Shown: one piece after another, positions 31,022 to 42,157 of the stretch
How the letters are laid out: each line of letters starts with the position of its first letter
Position numbering within the stretch: position 1 is the first letter of the stretch
Origin: Pantoea rwandensis
GTDB taxonomy: Bacteria; Pseudomonadota; Gammaproteobacteria; Enterobacterales; Enterobacteriaceae
Assembly: GCF_002095475.1 (NCBI RefSeq)
Contig: NZ_MLFR01000019.1
Location: 1-64,000, forward strand
DNA length: 64,000 nucleotides
Direction of reading: 5' to 3'
Notes under the pieces: generated by a model
What the model was told of the DNA's origin: nothing
Database searches by the model: none
Seen by the model: the letters and a program-made list of their open reading frames with translations, nothing else
Program-made: the position numbers and the translations under genes

Positions 31022-32386
31022 ATGAACGACAATAAAATGACTCCAGTAGAGCTTAGGGCTACATGGGGTTTAGGCACTGTTTTTTCCCTGCGCATGTTGG
31101 GAATGTTTATGGTCCTGCCGGTGCTTACCACGTACGGTATGGCGTTACAGGGTGCCAGTGAAACCTTAATTGGTCTGGCAATTGGTATCTATGGTCTGGC
31201 ACAGGCAGTATTCCAGATCCCCTTCGGTTTGCTTTCCGATCGCGTCGGTCGCAAGCCTCTCATTGTCGGTGGATTATTCATTTTTGTTCTCGGTAGCGTA
31301 ATAGCCGCAATGACCACCTCCATTTGGGGCGTGATCTTGGGTCGTGCGCTGCAAGGTTCAGGGGCAATTGCTGCTGCGGTTATGGCGCTATTGTCTGATC
31401 TCACTCGCGAGCAGAACCGTACCAAAGCGATGGCGTTTATCGGTATCAGCTTTGGCGTGACCTTTGCGATTGCCATGGTCGTTGGACCGATTGTGACCCA
31501 TGCATTAGGGCTGCACGCACTATTCTGGATGATCGCTATCCTTGCCAGCCTCGGCATTGTCATTACGCTGCTGGTGGTGCCCAACGCACCTCATCACTTA
31601 CTCAATCGTGAGTCCGGCATAGTCAAAGGCAGCATTCGTGCGGTGCTTACCAACCCGAAGCTGTTAAAACTCAACATTGGTATTCTCTGCCTGCACATTT
31701 TGCTGATGTCGAGCTTCGTCGCCCTGCCAGGTCAGTTTGAGCAAGCCGGTCTTCCGGCATCAGAGCACTGGAAAATTTATCTGGTGACTATGCTGGTGGC
31801 ATTTGTAGCGGTCGTACCCTTCATTATTTATGCCGAAGTTAAGCGCCGCATGAAGCGCGTGTTCGTCGGTTGCGTGGCGTTAATTCTGATTGCGGAAATT
31901 GTGCTGTGGGGCGCGGCGGGCCATTTCTGGACGTTGGTCATCGGCGTACAGCTGTTCTTCCTGGCCTTCAACGTCATGGAAGCGATTCTGCCTTCTCTGA
32001 TCAGTAAAGAATCACCGCCGGGCTATAAAGGCACGGCGATGGGCATTTACTCCACCAGTCAGTTTATTGGCGTGGCGATTGGCGGCAGTTTAGGGGGTTG
32101 GATCTTCGGTCACTTTGATGCACAAACCGTGTTCCTGGTCGGCGCGATTGTTGCAGTAGCATGGCTGTTTGTGGCGATGTCGATGCAGGAACCACCGTAC
32201 GTTAGCAGCCTGCGCATGGTGCTCAGTGATGCCGTATTGGCGGTGCCTAACCTTGAAAAACGTTTAAAAGCGCAGCCAGGTGTCTCTTCAGTCTTTATCG
32301 TGCCAGAAGAGAAAAGTGCCTATATCAAAATAGACAGTAAAGTGACGAGCCGCGTTGAAATCGAAGCGCTGCTCGCCAGCTGTTAA
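31022..32386 (+). CDS. yajR: Major-facilitator transporter YajR
   Basis: 454 residues: twelve membrane helices with the MFS motif A (GLLSDRVGRKPLI) and motif C region, followed by a soluble C-terminal ferredoxin-like domain (about 390-454, SVFIVPEEKSAYIKID) characteristic of YajR. Start at 31022 (MNDNKMTP) matches the family; the upstream frame lies in the ERIC element. Transported substrate unknown. Confidence 0.95.
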   Translation: MNDNKMTPVELRATWGLGTVFSLRMLGMFMVLPVLTTYGMALQGASETLIGLAIGIYGLAQAVFQIPFGLLSDRVGRKPLIVGGLFIFVLGSVIAAMTTSIWGVILGRALQGSGAIAAAVMALLSDLTREQNRTKAMAFIGISFGVTFAIAMVVGPIVTHALGLHALFWMIAILASLGIVITLLVVPNAPHHLLNRESGIVKGSIRAVLTNPKLLKLNIGILCLHILLMSSFVALPGQFEQAGLPASEHWKIYLVTMLVAFVAVVPFIIYAEVKRRMKRVFVGCVALILIAEIVLWGAAGHFWTLVIGVQLFFLAFNVMEAILPSLISKESPPGYKGTAMGIYSTSQFIGVAIGGSLGGWIFGHFDAQTVFLVGAIVAVAWLFVAMSMQEPPYVSSLRMVLSDAVLAVPNLEKRLKAQPGVSSVFIVPEEKSAYIKIDSKVTSRVEIEALLASC

Positions 32387-32401
32387 GCAACGATTGCACA
32401 C

Positions 32402-32435
32402 CTTGTAGTGGCGCGATAGTTCGCGCCACTACAAG
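32402..32435. repeat. GTAG-type REP palindrome, yajR/adhP
   Basis: Perfect 15-bp inverted repeat CTTGTAGTGGCGCGA / TCGCGCCACTACAAG with a 4-nt loop, between convergent genes. It carries the GTAG tetranucleotide typical of REP elements and may also act as a terminator. Confidence 0.7.
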
Positions 32436-32447
32436 ACGTTCCAATGA

Positions 32448-33488
32448 CTACAGTGACATATCCACCACGATACGCCCTTCAATCTTACCTGCGTGCATAC
32501 GTGCAAAGATGTCATTGATGTTAGTTAACGGCTCAACTGCCACGCTCGCTTTCACTTTATGACGTCCCGCGAAATCTAACGCTTCCTGCAGATCCTTACG
32601 CGTGCCCACAATCGAGCCGCGCACCGTAATCCCATCCAGTACCATATCGAAGATAGACAGATCGAATTTACCCGGTGGCAAACCGTTTAACACCATAGTG
32701 CCACCACGACGCATCGTGCCAATCGCCTGTTCAAACGCTTTAGGAGAAACAGCTGTCACCAGAACACCATGCGCCCCGCCGAAGCTTTCCTGGAAAACTT
32801 TAGCCGGATCGACATTCTTCGCATTCGCCACCACGCTAGCACCAAGGCGCTTAGCAAATGCCAGCTTCTCATCATCAATATCCACTGCCGCCACGTTCAG
32901 CCCCATGGCCACCGCGTACTGCACCGCCATATGCCCTAAACCACCAATGCCGGACACCACCACCCAGTCACCCGGCTTGGTATCGGTCATCTTCAGGCCT
33001 TTGTACACCGTCACACCCGCACACAAGATTGGAGCGATTTCGTTGTAGTCGATATTGTCCGGGATAATCCCGACATAATTCGCGTCTGCGAGACAATATT
33101 CCGCGAAACTGCCGTTGACCGAATAGCCCGCATTTTGTTGTGAAAGACACAGCGTTTCCCAGCTATCGAGGCAGTGCTCACAATGACCACAGGCAGAATA
33201 GAGCCATGGCACCCCCACGCGATCGCCCAGTTTGAGATGCTTCACACCCTCACCCAGCGCCACGACCTGTCCGACACCTTCATGACCGGGAATAAACGGT
33301 GGATTCGGTTTAATTGGCCAGTCACCTTCAGCAGCGTGGAGATCCGTATGGCACACGCCGGTCGCGGCGATTTTTACCAGAATCTGCCCCGGCCCCACTT
33401 GCGGCACCGGCACTTGCTCAATCACTAAGGGTTCGCCAAACGCTTTCACAACGGCGGCTTTCATGGTGGTTTTGATTTGCATATTCAT
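32448..33488 (-). CDS. adhP: Zinc-dependent alcohol dehydrogenase (AdhP-like)
   Basis: 346-residue medium-chain dehydrogenase. Catalytic zinc ligands in GVCHTDLH and GHEGVG, structural zinc cysteines in [18 protein letters not shown]-binding motif GIGGLGHMA, and the closing block [11 protein letters not shown]. Likely oxidises ethanol or other primary alcohols to aldehydes. The start at 33488 has GGAG eight bases upstream; a Met nine residues in matches the E. coli AdhP start. It lies 30 bases after the aldehyde dehydrogenase, on the same strand, forming a two-gene oxidation module. Confidence 0.88.
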   Translation of the reverse strand: MNMQIKTTMKAAVVKAFGEPLVIEQVPVPQVGPGQILVKIAATGVCHTDLHAAEGDWPIKPNPPFIPGHEGVGQVVALGEGVKHLKLGDRVGVPWLYSACGHCEHCLDSWETLCLSQQNAGYSVNGSFAEYCLADANYVGIIPDNIDYNEIAPILCAGVTVYKGLKMTDTKPGDWVVVSGIGGLGHMAVQYAVAMGLNVAAVDIDDEKLAFAKRLGASVVANAKNVDPAKVFQESFGGAHGVLVTAVSPKAFEQAIGTMRRGGTMVLNGLPPGKFDLSIFDMVLDGITVRGSIVGTRKDLQEALDFAGRHKVKASVAVEPLTNINDIFARMHAGKIEGRIVVDMSL

Positions 33489-33518
33489 CTTTCACTCTCC
33501 ATTTGATCGGATGCGGAC

Positions 33519-35038
33519 TCAGAACAGGCCCAAAGGCGCAGTGCCATAGCTGACCAGCAAATTTTTGGTTTGTTGATAGGCGCTCAGCGCCATTTTGTGC
33601 GTCTCGCGTCCCACACCCGATTGCTTATAGCCACCGAAGGCCGCGTGTGCGGGATAGATGTGATAGCAGTTAGTCCAAACGCGACCGGCCTTGATACTCC
33701 TGCCCATCCGGTATGCCAGGTTAGTGTCTCGCGTCCACACACCCGCGCCGAGGCCAAACTGAGTCTCATTGGCGATAGCCAAAGCTTCGGCTTCATCTTT
33801 AAAGGTGGTGATGCCAATCACTGGCCCAAAAATCTCTTCCTGGAAACAACGCATCTGGTTAGTGCCTTTGATCAGGGTTGGCTGGATGTAGAATCCGTTA
33901 TCCAATTCAGCAGCGACGCTGGCGCGATCGCCCCCTGTAAGAATTTGCCCGCCTTCATCACGTGCAATATTGATATAAGACAGGATTTTGTCGAATTGCT
34001 GGCGTGATGCCTGAGCACCGATCATGGTGTCGGTATCCAGCGGATCACCACGGCGGATATTGGCTACCTTATCCATAACGCGCGCCATGAAAGCGTCATA
34101 GATGGATTCATGGATCACGCCCGCGATGGGCAGGTACACACTTCACCTTGGTTAAAGAAGCCCAGCACCAAGCCTTCTACCGCTTTTTCGATAAAATCAG
34201 CTTCACCGTCCATTACATCGGCAAAGTAGATATTCGGCGATTTACCGCCCAGCTCAACCGTGCAAGGGATGATGTTTTCAGCGGCACATGCCATGATGTG
34301 ACGTCCGACCGGCGTTGAACCGGTAAAGGCGATTTTGGCAATACGTTTACTGGTCGCCAGTGCTTCACCGGCTTCCCGACCAAAACCCTGCACCACATTT
34401 AACACACCGGCCGGGAACAGATCGCCAATCAGCTCCATCAGCAGCGTAATCGCGAGCGGCGTTTGTTCCGCTGGTTTCAGCACGACGCAGTTACCGGCTG
34501 CCAGCGCTGGAGCCAGTTTCCACGCCGCCATCAATAACGGGAAGTTCCACGGGATGATTTGCCCAACCACGCCCAGCGGCTCATGGAAATGATAAGCCAC
34601 GGTGGTTTCGTCAATTTCTGCAGTACTGCCTTCCTGAGCGCGCAAACAACCGGCGAAGTAGCGGAAGTGGTCTACCGCTAGCGGTAAATCGGCATTCAAC
34701 GTTTCACGGATTGGCTTGCCGTTGTCCCAACTCTCTGCCACGGACAACATTTCCAGATTAGCTTCAATGCAATCGGCCACCTGCAACAGCAAGTTGGCGC
34801 GGTGCTGTACGCTGGTTTTTCCCCAGGCGTCAGCGACCTGATGAGCAGCATCCAGTGCCAAATCGATATCGCGCGCATCCGAACGAGGAAACTGAGCAAT
34901 ATCGCTGCCATCCACTGGCGAGGTGTTAGTGAAGTATTGGCCGCTGAGCGGCTCTACGAATTTGCCCGCAATAAAATTGCCGTAGGTCGCTTTAAAACTG
35001 ACTAAAGCGCCGGGCGTACCGGGATGTGCATAACGCAT
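33519..35038 (-). pseudogene. aldB: Aldehyde dehydrogenase (AldB-like), frameshifted
   Basis: Two frames together make a full-length NAD(P)-aldehyde dehydrogenase of about 506 residues, closely similar to E. coli AldB. The first (35038 to about 34118) ends in [11 protein letters not shown], including the catalytic Cys; the second (to 33519) continues IHESIYDAFMARV and ends in SYGTAPLGLF. At about 34117 the text reads GCG-TGA-TCC; one added base (GCG-CTG-ATC-C) restores the family sequence RALIHES. The start has AAGGAG six bases upstream. If real, the truncated product loses part of the catalytic and the oligomerisation regions. Preceded by a sigma-54 promoter and divergent from an AcoR-like activator. 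Confidence 0.88.
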
Positions 35039-35131
35039 CGCAAACTCCTTAATGTAGGGTCAGGTGTTTCTTGGCTGGCAGCGGCAATCCGTGGGTCAAC
35101 AGATTGAACAGCCCGCTGCCGTATACACCAT

Positions 35132-35147
35132 TGCAGCGTCCGTGCCA
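35132..35147 (-). promoter_or_regulatory. Sigma-54 promoter of the aldB-adhP operon
   Basis: Minus strand TGGCACGGACGCTGCA fits TGGCACGNNNNTTGCW with one change. It lies about 95 bases upstream of the aldehyde dehydrogenase start and pairs logically with the divergent sigma-54 activator gene. Confidence 0.8.
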
Positions 35148-35254
35148 TTTTTTTTCAGCTTGCTAACTTTAAAAAAATAGTTTTATCTATCATCAATTTA
35201 TAAAGCCAATAACCCTTTTGACTGCGTGGCTTCTGTCAGCAAAAATTCTTATCT

Positions 35255-35273
35255 GTGTTGCGTATCGCAACAC
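35255..35273. promoter_or_regulatory. Candidate activator binding site (enhancer)
   Basis: GTGTTGCG-tat-CGCAACAC is a perfect 8-bp inverted repeat, centred about 125 bp upstream of the -24/-12 element. A half site (GCAACAC) recurs near 35299, close to the activator gene. AT-rich DNA lies between the site and the promoter, which would suit bending. Assignment to the AcoR-like protein is inferred. Confidence 0.65.
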
Positions 35274-35329
35274 CACAGAAACCGTAACGCTACACTGCTG
35301 CAACACTTTCGCTAGGCATGAGGTTACTA

Positions 35330-37099
35330 ATGCAGGGAAATTCAGCCGCGCTTGCCGTTAATTCCAACCCGCTGTTAAGCGACTCCTGGTTCCGTAGCCA
35401 GCTGTATGGTCTTGACCGCACCGCCGATGATTTTCCTCGCGTTCGACAGGGTGAGCTGGCGGATGTGCTCGCCAGCAATGCCGGCTTACAACAGTTTGCG
35501 CAGCCCGTGATCAAACTCCTGGCGCAGAAACTGGCTGAAAAGCAGTCGGTGGTGATCCTCTCTGACGCCACCGGTCTGGTGCTGAATACCTTCGGTGATA
35601 TGCAATCGATGGAAAAAGCACAGCGCTTTGCGCTCGCGCCCGGTAATTTGTGGAGTGAATGCGGGCGCGGCACCAATGCCATCGGCACGGCATTAGCCAT
35701 TGATGACGGCTGTGAGATTGAAGGACAACAACATTTCCTGACGCTCAATCAAGGCCTTTATTGCGCCGCGATGCCATTGCAAATGCCGAACGGTCAGATT
35801 GCCGGTGTGTTGGACATTTCTGGCCCAGCGCACTTTCCGCATCCGAGAACGTTTCATTGGGTAAAAGCGGCAGCAAAGCAGATTGAATATTTGTGGGTTA
35901 AGCAAAGCTTGCACCCACAACAATGGCTGATGAGCCTGCACACTGAGCCACAGGGTATTGATACCAGCGACGAGCTGCTGCTGGTGTTCTCCGATAACGT
36001 GCTGACGGCCGCCAATCGCTTGGCCATGAAAGAACTGCAACTGAGCACCGAACAACTGGGCACCCTGACATTCCAGCAGCTGTTTTCCCCGCTTGAACAG
36101 CAAGCCAACACCCTTCCTTTACCGATGGATTATGCGCAGCAACGCTATTATTTCCGCCTGCGTGCCCCCAATCGTAAGCACTTTGCCACCCCGAGTGAGC
36201 CGGCGGTTGATCTACCTTTCTCCCTGCGCCGTGATGGCGAAAAAATGGTTCGTCTGATGAATGCCGGCGTTTCACTGTGTATTCACGGTGAAACCGGTAG
36301 TGGGAAAGAGTACGTCAGTCGCGCACTGCATCAACAAAGCCGCTGGCGCGACGGGAAATTCGTTGCCATCAACTGCGCTGCCATTCCGGAAGCACTGATT
36401 GAATCCGAGCTATTTGGGTATCAGCCTGGCGCCTTCACCGGTGCCAGCAAAAATGGCTACATCGGTAAAATTCGCGAGGCCGATGGTGGCGTGCTGTTTC
36501 TGGATGAGATCGGCGATATGCCGCTGGCGCTGCAAACCCGTCTGCTGCGGGTGTTGCAAGAGAAAGAGGTGGCACCGCTGGGCTCCAGCCGCAGCTGGCC
36601 CGTGAATTTCGCCGTCGTTTGCGCGACGCATCGTGATTTAGCGCAGCGGGTGGCGGAAGGCGAATTCCGCGAGGATCTGCTGTATCGACTGCAAGAGTTT
36701 TCCATGACCATTCCACCGCTGCGGGACTGGCCTGATGTGCAAGGCTTTATCAGCCGTTTGTGGCTGGAGTTGGGCGGTGCTGAACGCGACATTCAGCTTT
36801 CACCGGCCTTGCTGGCGTCATTAGCACAGCTGCCGTGGCCCGGAAACGTGCGACAGTTGCGCAGTTTACTGCGTGTACTGTTAGCGCTCGCCGATGAGGG
36901 CGAAGAAGTCACTGATGTGCATTTGCCAGCAGAATATCGTCGAGTAGCCTTGCCAGCGGAAGATAAGCAGAGCCATGATGAACGGCTGATCAGCGACACG
37001 CTGCAGCGCTTTAACGGTAATATCAGTAAAGCGGCAGAGGCATTAGGGGTGGCGCGCAGCACGCTCTATCGTCGTGCTGCACGCGACAAACGCGATTAA
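35330..37099 (+). CDS. Sigma-54-dependent activator, AcoR family
   Basis: 589 residues: N-terminal GAF-type sensory region (about 65-190, with [15 protein letters not shown]), AAA+ domain with Walker A GETGSGKE (about 318-325), the sigma-54 contact loop GAFTGA (about 367-372) and Walker [12 protein letters not shown], then a Fis-type helix-turn-helix at the C-terminus ([20 protein letters not shown]). The start at 35330 has GAGG at proper distance; the Met at 35318 does not. By position it should activate the divergent aldehyde and alcohol dehydrogenase genes. The inducer is unknown; acetoin or an aldehyde is possible by family. Its stop shares TTAA with the convergent yajQ stop. Confidence 0.88.
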   Translation: MQGNSAALAVNSNPLLSDSWFRSQLYGLDRTADDFPRVRQGELADVLASNAGLQQFAQPVIKLLAQKLAEKQSVVILSDATGLVLNTFGDMQSMEKAQRFALAPGNLWSECGRGTNAIGTALAIDDGCEIEGQQHFLTLNQGLYCAAMPLQMPNGQIAGVLDISGPAHFPHPRTFHWVKAAAKQIEYLWVKQSLHPQQWLMSLHTEPQGIDTSDELLLVFSDNVLTAANRLAMKELQLSTEQLGTLTFQQLFSPLEQQANTLPLPMDYAQQRYYFRLRAPNRKHFATPSEPAVDLPFSLRRDGEKMVRLMNAGVSLCIHGETGSGKEYVSRALHQQSRWRDGKFVAINCAAIPEALIESELFGYQPGAFTGASKNGYIGKIREADGGVLFLDEIGDMPLALQTRLLRVLQEKEVAPLGSSRSWPVNFAVVCATHRDLAQRVAEGEFREDLLYRLQEFSMTIPPLRDWPDVQGFISRLWLELGGAERDIQLSPALLASLAQLPWPGNVRQLRSLLRVLLALADEGEEVTDVHLPAEYRRVALPAEDKQSHDERLISDTLQRFNGNISKAAEALGVARSTLYRRAARDKRD

Positions 37100-37587
37100 T
37101 CGCGGAAGTTTTTGAACTGGAAGGGCTGGCCCAAGTTGCCGCCGCGCACCAGCGCCATGGCACCTTGCAGATCATCACGTGATTTACCCGTGACGCGCAG
37201 CTCTTCACCCTGAATTTGCGTTTGCACTTTCAGTTTGCTGTCTTTGATCAGTTTAACGAGCTTTTTCGCGACATCGCTTTCAATGCCCTTCTTCAGCTTG
37301 GCTTCGACGCTCCAGCTTTTACCGCTGTGCACGATCTCTTCAGGCACTTCAATCGCTGCGCCTTCGATGCCGCGCTTGAGCAGCTTTTCACGCACAATAT
37401 CCACCAGCTGTTTAACCTGGAAATCAGATTCGCTGGTGATTTTGATGGTCTCATTCTTTTCGTTGAGCTCAATGCTTGCGCTCACGTTGCGGAAATCGAA
37501 ACGGGTTGAGATTTCACGGTTGGCATTATCCACTGCATTACGCACTTCCGGCAGTTCGACTTCGGAAACGATATCGAAAGATGGCAT
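37096..37587 (-). CDS. yajQ: YajQ family nucleotide-binding protein
   Basis: 163 residues of two ferredoxin-like halves; start MPSFDIVSE at 37587 follows AGGAG, and the conserved C-terminus is FQFKNFRD. Family members bind RNA or cyclic di-GMP. Overlaps the stop codon of the convergent activator gene by 4 bases. Monocistronic. Confidence 0.95.
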   Translation of the reverse strand: MPSFDIVSEVELPEVRNAVDNANREISTRFDFRNVSASIELNEKNETIKITSESDFQVKQLVDIVREKLLKRGIEGAAIEVPEEIVHSGKSWSVEAKLKKGIESDVAKKLVKLIKDSKLKVQTQIQGEELRVTGKSRDDLQGAMALVRGGNLGQPFQFKNFRD

Positions 37588-37711
37588 CTTTTCTTCTCCT
37601 GATACTAAAGTGACATGCATAATACGCATCTTATGGCGCTAATAAAACACGATACGCGGAAAGCTATACTTACCGGTGTGGTGAATTTGAGAACCCCTCA
37701 GCGGAGGCGAT

Positions 37712-38632
37712 ATGAAAATTACCGTGTTGGGTTGCGGCGCCCTGGGCCAAATTTGGCTCGCCGCCCTTGCACGTCAGGGACATGAGGTTCAAGGCTGGTT
37801 GCGCGTGCCACAGCCTTACTGCTCGGTAAACGTGATTGATCCGCAGGGTCATGCCAGCAATCACACGTTTATTGCCAACGACCCACTGTTTCTTGCCGAA
37901 AGCCAACTGTTACTGGTCACACTGAAAGCGCCTCAGGTCTCTCCGGCGGTGAAAAATTTGCAAAGCGTGCTTCCCGCCCATGTGCCGATCCTGTTACTGC
38001 ACAACGGTATGGGAACGCTGGAAGAGCTCAAAGAGCTTTCACACCCTCTGCTGCGCGGTATTACCACGCACGCCGCGATGCGCGATGGCACCGTGATCAA
38101 ACACGTGGCGCACGGCATCACCCATATCGGTCCAACCAGCCGGGAAAGTGCCGCGCTGAGCGACATCGCCGATATTCTGCACCAGGCGCTGCCGGACGTC
38201 GCCTGGCATGACAATATTGCCTCCGCCAGTTGGCGCAAGCTCGCGGTGAACTGTGTCATCAACCCACTCAGCGTCGAACATGATTGTCAGAACGATGCGC
38301 TACGCGCTTATCCGCAACAAATCGCGACGTTGTGCGAAGAGATAGCCTGGGTGATGGAGCGTGAAGGCCAGCATATCGCGGTCGATAACCTGCGTGACAT
38401 CATTTATGACGTGATCGATAACACGGCCGCCAATACCTCCTCCATGCTGCAGGACATACGCGCGCAAAGACAGACAGAAATTGATTACATCACCGGCTAC
38501 TTGCTGCGCCGAGCCCGCGCACAGGGTATTTCATTGCCGGAGAACACCCGTATGTACGATTTGATTAAACGCAAGGAGTCCCAATATGAGCGCGAACGCA
38601 TCGGTTCTGGTTTGCCTGGCACATGGCAGTGA
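37712..38632 (+). CDS. panE: 2-dehydropantoate 2-reductase
   Basis: 306 residues; reduces ketopantoate to pantoate with NADPH in pantothenate and CoA synthesis. Rossmann glycine motif at residues 7-12 (GCGALG), catalytic lysine in [14 protein letters not shown]. The last 47 bases overlap the start of yajL in another frame, as in E. coli, implying coupled translation. Confidence 0.96.
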   Translation: MKITVLGCGALGQIWLAALARQGHEVQGWLRVPQPYCSVNVIDPQGHASNHTFIANDPLFLAESQLLLVTLKAPQVSPAVKNLQSVLPAHVPILLLHNGMGTLEELKELSHPLLRGITTHAAMRDGTVIKHVAHGITHIGPTSRESAALSDIADILHQALPDVAWHDNIASASWRKLAVNCVINPLSVEHDCQNDALRAYPQQIATLCEEIAWVMEREGQHIAVDNLRDIIYDVIDNTAANTSSMLQDIRAQRQTEIDYITGYLLRRARAQGISLPENTRMYDLIKRKESQYERERIGSGLPGTWQ

Positions 38633-39197
38633 AGAGATCGAAGCGGTCACCACGATCGATCTCTTGGTGCGCGCGGGTTTGAGCGTCACCACCGCCAGTG
38701 TTGAAAGTGACGGTACACGTGAGATTATCTGCTCGCGTGGCGTACGCCTGCTGGCAGATGCCCCCTTAGTGGAAGTAGCGGATAATGACTATGACGCTAT
38801 CGTGCTGCCAGGGGGGCTGAAAGGTGCAGAAACGTTCCGGGACAGCCCACTGTTGGTAGAAACTGTGCGTCAATTTCATCTTTCCAGCAAAATTGTTGCC
38901 GCAATTTGCGCCGCGCCGGGAACGGTTCTGATACCGCACGACCTGTTCCCGGTCGGCAATATGACCGGTTTCCCTGGCTTGCGTGACACCATTCCAGATA
39001 AACATTGGATGGAACGACGCGTCGTCTGGGATCCGCGCGTCAATCTACTGACCAGCCAAGGGCCGGGTACTTCAATGGATTTTGCGCTGAAGCTGATAGA
39101 CCTGCTGGTGGATAAAGACAAAGCGCGTGACGTGGCTTCACAGCTGGTGCTTGCAGCAGGGATTTATAATTATCAGGAATTTGAAGAGCGTGAATAA
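38586..39197 (+). CDS. yajL: Protein deglycase/chaperone YajL (DJ-1 family)
   Basis: 203 residues of the DJ-1/PfpI superfamily. The nucleophile Cys108 sits in AAICAAPG, with Glu in GSEEIEA. Two residues longer at the N-terminus than E. coli YajL. Protects against oxidative and electrophile damage; earlier called ThiJ. Overlaps panE at its start and ends before inverted repeats that separate it from thiI. Confidence 0.95.
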   Translation: MSANASVLVCLAHGSEEIEAVTTIDLLVRAGLSVTTASVESDGTREIICSRGVRLLADAPLVEVADNDYDAIVLPGGLKGAETFRDSPLLVETVRQFHLSSKIVAAICAAPGTVLIPHDLFPVGNMTGFPGLRDTIPDKHWMERRVVWDPRVNLLTSQGPGTSMDFALKLIDLLVDKDKARDVASQLVLAAGIYNYQEFEERE

Positions 39198-39200
39198 GAA

Positions 39201-39220
39201 AGGTCGCCAGCAGGCGACCT
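39201..39220. terminator. Hairpin after yajL
   Basis: Perfect 8-bp stem AGGTCGCC-agca-GGCGACCT just past the yajL stop. No T-run, so termination strength is uncertain. Confidence 0.45.
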
Positions 39221-39240
39221 GAGGATTTGCTACGTGTTTT

Positions 39241-39308
39241 GGTCGCCATGAATGGCGACCCTACGGTTACTGAGTGCCGTTTTCGTAGGGTGCTCATTCA
39301 TGCGCACC
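39241..39308. repeat. Inverted pair of GTAG-type REP elements
   Basis: Left element (39241-39264) reads on the minus strand GTAG followed by the perfect palindrome GGTCGCCAT-tc-ATGGCGACC. Right element (39285-39308) reads on the plus strand GTAG followed by GGTGCtCAT-tc-ATGcGCACC. The pair lies between convergent yajL and thiI. Confidence 0.75.
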
Positions 39309-39314
39309 GGGTGT

Positions 39315-40763
39315 TTACGGGCGATAAACCTTCACGTTTTTAAAGCCCTGCTCATGCAGATACAGCGCCTGTAAGCGGCTCATCACGCCACGGTCGCAAT
39401 ACAGCAGCCAGGTTTTGCCCTGATCCAGATCGCCAAACTGCGTGCTCAGCTTGTAGAACGGCAGAGATTTCACCTCCACACCTTCCAGTGCCAGCGGTTT
39501 ATCTTCCTGCTCATCGACAGAGCGAATATCCAACACCACGTCGTTACCAGTGAACGAAGCAACGGTCTCAACTTCAACCACTTCCTCTTGCGTCTGGGTA
39601 GCGATTTCGCGGATATCCACGTTAGTCGCTTCCTGCACCATGCGATTGAGAATTTCAAAATCGAAATTCTGTTCTTCGGCTTCGATCTTCGCCTTCACCG
39701 CTTTCACCGTTGGGCTTTTAGAAATCACACCACAATATTCAGGCATGGTTTTCGCGAAGTCTTCGGTGCCGATATGGCGCGCCAAATCGATGATGTGCTC
39801 TTTATCATGCGAGATTAACGGACGCAGAATCAGGGTGTCCGATGCGTTATCGATCAAGCGCAGGTTGGTCAGCGTTTGGCTTGATACCTGACCCAAGGCT
39901 TCACCGGTCACCAGCGCCTGCACGCCGTAGCGTTCTGCGACCATGGAAGCCGCACGCACCATCATGCGTTTCAGCACCACGCCCATTTGGCCATCATCCA
40001 CTTTTTCGAGGATCTCGCCGACCACAGGCTCAAAGTTGATTGCCACAAAGCGTACACGGTGCGAACGACCAAAACGCTGCCACAGGTAGTGCGCAACCTG
40101 ACGCACGCCAATTTCGTGTGCCGCACCGCCCAGGTTAAAGAAGCAGTAATGCACACGACAGCCACGACGCATCAACATGTAGCTTGAAACACCGGAGTCG
40201 AAACCACCGGAGATCAGCGACAGCACGTCTTCTTGCGTGCCAATTGGGAAACCGCCCAGCCCTTCGTAACGTCCAGTGATCAGCAGCAGACGATCGTCTT
40301 CAATCTCCAGATTCACCGTGACATCGGGGTTTTTCAGCTGCACGCGTGCAGTCTCAATGTGCTGATTGAGGCCGCCGCCGACGTAGCGCTCAACATCAAT
40401 TGAGCTGAAGCTGTGCTTACCACGACGCTTCACGCGTACGCAGAAACTCTTCCCTTCCAGACGCTCGCGGTTCAACGCCAATGTCTGCTCGAAGATATCG
40501 TGCATGTCGGTATAAGAATGATCTTCTACCGCCAAGACATGATGGATACCGGGAATGCGCGTCAGCTCATCGATAACCGCGGCGCGCAACGCTTCTTTCT
40601 TGGCGCGCACTTCGATGTGATCCCAGTGGCGCACCACGGCGATCTCGTCATCGAGGGTTCGCAGGGTATTGCGGATGTTGCCGGTCAGGATTTTGATAAA
40701 GCGCAAACGCACCGACTGACTTTTGATGGTGATTTCAGGGAAGAGCTTAATGATAAACTTCAT
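39315..40763 (-). CDS. thiI: tRNA 4-thiouridine synthase ThiI
   Basis: 482 residues: THUMP RNA-binding domain (about 60-165), PP-loop ([11 protein letters not shown]) that adenylates U8 of tRNA, and a C-terminal rhodanese domain whose persulfide Cys456 lies in [11 protein letters not shown]. Supplies sulfur both for s4U and thiamin thiazole. Divergent from xseB; the 230-bp spacer shows no obvious element. Confidence 0.97.
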   Translation of the reverse strand: MKFIIKLFPEITIKSQSVRLRFIKILTGNIRNTLRTLDDEIAVVRHWDHIEVRAKKEALRAAVIDELTRIPGIHHVLAVEDHSYTDMHDIFEQTLALNRERLEGKSFCVRVKRRGKHSFSSIDVERYVGGGLNQHIETARVQLKNPDVTVNLEIEDDRLLLITGRYEGLGGFPIGTQEDVLSLISGGFDSGVSSYMLMRRGCRVHYCFFNLGGAAHEIGVRQVAHYLWQRFGRSHRVRFVAINFEPVVGEILEKVDDGQMGVVLKRMMVRAASMVAERYGVQALVTGEALGQVSSQTLTNLRLIDNASDTLILRPLISHDKEHIIDLARHIGTEDFAKTMPEYCGVISKSPTVKAVKAKIEAEEQNFDFEILNRMVQEATNVDIREIATQTQEEVVEVETVASFTGNDVVLDIRSVDEQEDKPLALEGVEVKSLPFYKLSTQFGDLDQGKTWLLYCDRGVMSRLQALYLHEQGFKNVKVYRP

Positions 40764-40996
40764 GGCGACACAGCTTCGTTGGGCAAATAAGTGCTAAAAG
40801 CATCGGCACTTAACTGGTAAAATCATATAATTACGGGTATCGCAGAGGCGCCCGCATCCGAGGCGCAAAAGTATACCACCTTTGTCAGATGACTGCTTCT
40901 GCTACCGCAATCACATTCATTATTTTGCTAATTAATCCTCGTCGGCTACCATGACCGATTGCAAGATGATTCCCAACCTGTGAGTTGACACTGATT

Positions 40997-41239
40997 ATGC
41001 CGAAAAAAGCCGAAGCGCCAGCCAGTTTTGAAAGCGCGTTACAGCAGCTGGAACAGATTGTCAGCCGTCTGGAGAGTGGTGAACTGCCACTGGAAGAGGC
41101 GCTGAACGAATTTGAACGCGGCGTACAGCTGGCACGCACCGGCCAACAAACTCTGCAACAGGCAGAGCAGCGTGTTCAAATCCTGCTCAATGATGATAAA
41201 AACGCCGACCTTGCGCCTTTCACGCCGGAAAATGAGTAA
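40997..41239 (+). CDS. xseB: Exonuclease VII small subunit
   Basis: 80 residues, same length as E. coli XseB; helical, with the conserved FEKAL-type block [20 protein letters not shown] and [15 protein letters not shown]. Start at 40997 (MPKKAEAP). Its stop overlaps the ispA start (TAATG). Confidence 0.96.
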   Translation: MPKKAEAPASFESALQQLEQIVSRLESGELPLEEALNEFERGVQLARTGQQTLQQAEQRVQILLNDDKNADLAPFTPENE

Positions 41240-42138
41240 TGGATTTCGTTAACTTACTGAACGCGTACCATGAACGCGTCAATCTGGCGTTGACGCGTTT
41301 AATAGATCCACTTCCTTTTCAGAGTTCTCCTCTGGTGCAAGCCATGCAATATGGGGCACTATTAGGCGGTAAGCGTCTGCGCCCCTTTTTGGTGTATGCC
41401 ACCGGTGAGATGCTGAAGGCCGATGCGGCCAGCCTGGATGCACCGGCCGCGGCCGTGGAGTGCATTCATGCTTACTCTCTGATTCATGACGATCTGCCGG
41501 CGATGGATGACGATGCGTTACGTCGCGGGCAGCCAACCTGCCATATTAAGTATGGCGAAGACACAGCGATTCTCGCCGGTGATGCGTTACAAACCTTGGC
41601 GTTCTCGATTCTTGCCGATCAGCCAATGACGGGCGTTAGCCCGCAAGCCCGTATTGCTATGATCTCTGAGCTGGCGCAAGCCAGTGGCGTAGCCGGTATG
41701 TGCGGCGGTCAGGCACTGGATTTGGCGGCAGAAGGCAAAAGTATCGACCTCGCGCAGCTGGAGCAGATCCATCGTCATAAAACCGGTGCGTTGATTCGTG
41801 CCGCCGTGCGTCTTGGCGCCCTGGCGGCGGGCGAACAGGGGCGTGCCGCTTTACCGATACTGGATACCTATGCCAACGCCATCGGATTGGCGTTTCAGGT
41901 ACAAGATGACATTCTTGATGTCATTGGTGATACCGCCGTGCTGGGCAAAACTCAGGGTGCCGATCAGGCGCTGGGTAAGAGTACCTATCCCGCATTGATG
42001 GGACTGGACAATGCTCGCACTAAAGCCGCGGATCTGTATCAGGAAGCGTTGGGCGCACTGGAAATTCTGGCGGCACAGTCTTATAACACCACCGCCTTAC
42101 AAGCACTGGCAAGCTTCATAATTGAACGCGATAAATAA
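41239..42138 (+). CDS. ispA: Farnesyl diphosphate synthase
   Basis: 299 residues. Condenses isopentenyl and dimethylallyl/geranyl diphosphates to farnesyl diphosphate. First Asp-rich motif DDLPAMDDD starts at residue 84; second motif DDILD is near residue 224. Middle gene of xseB-ispA-dxs, one-base overlap with xseB, 19 bases before dxs. Confidence 0.97.
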   Translation: MDFVNLLNAYHERVNLALTRLIDPLPFQSSPLVQAMQYGALLGGKRLRPFLVYATGEMLKADAASLDAPAAAVECIHAYSLIHDDLPAMDDDALRRGQPTCHIKYGEDTAILAGDALQTLAFSILADQPMTGVSPQARIAMISELAQASGVAGMCGGQALDLAAEGKSIDLAQLEQIHRHKTGALIRAAVRLGALAAGEQGRAALPILDTYANAIGLAFQVQDDILDVIGDTAVLGKTQGADQALGKSTYPALMGLDNARTKAADLYQEALGALEILAAQSYNTTALQALASFIIERDK

Positions 42139-42157
42139 CTTTCATAATGAGTCTCTG

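Noticed and set aside
35180-35215. IHF site in the aldB-activator spacer
   Set aside because: The AT-rich stretch has ATCAA but not the full consensus; only a general AT-rich tract can be claimed.
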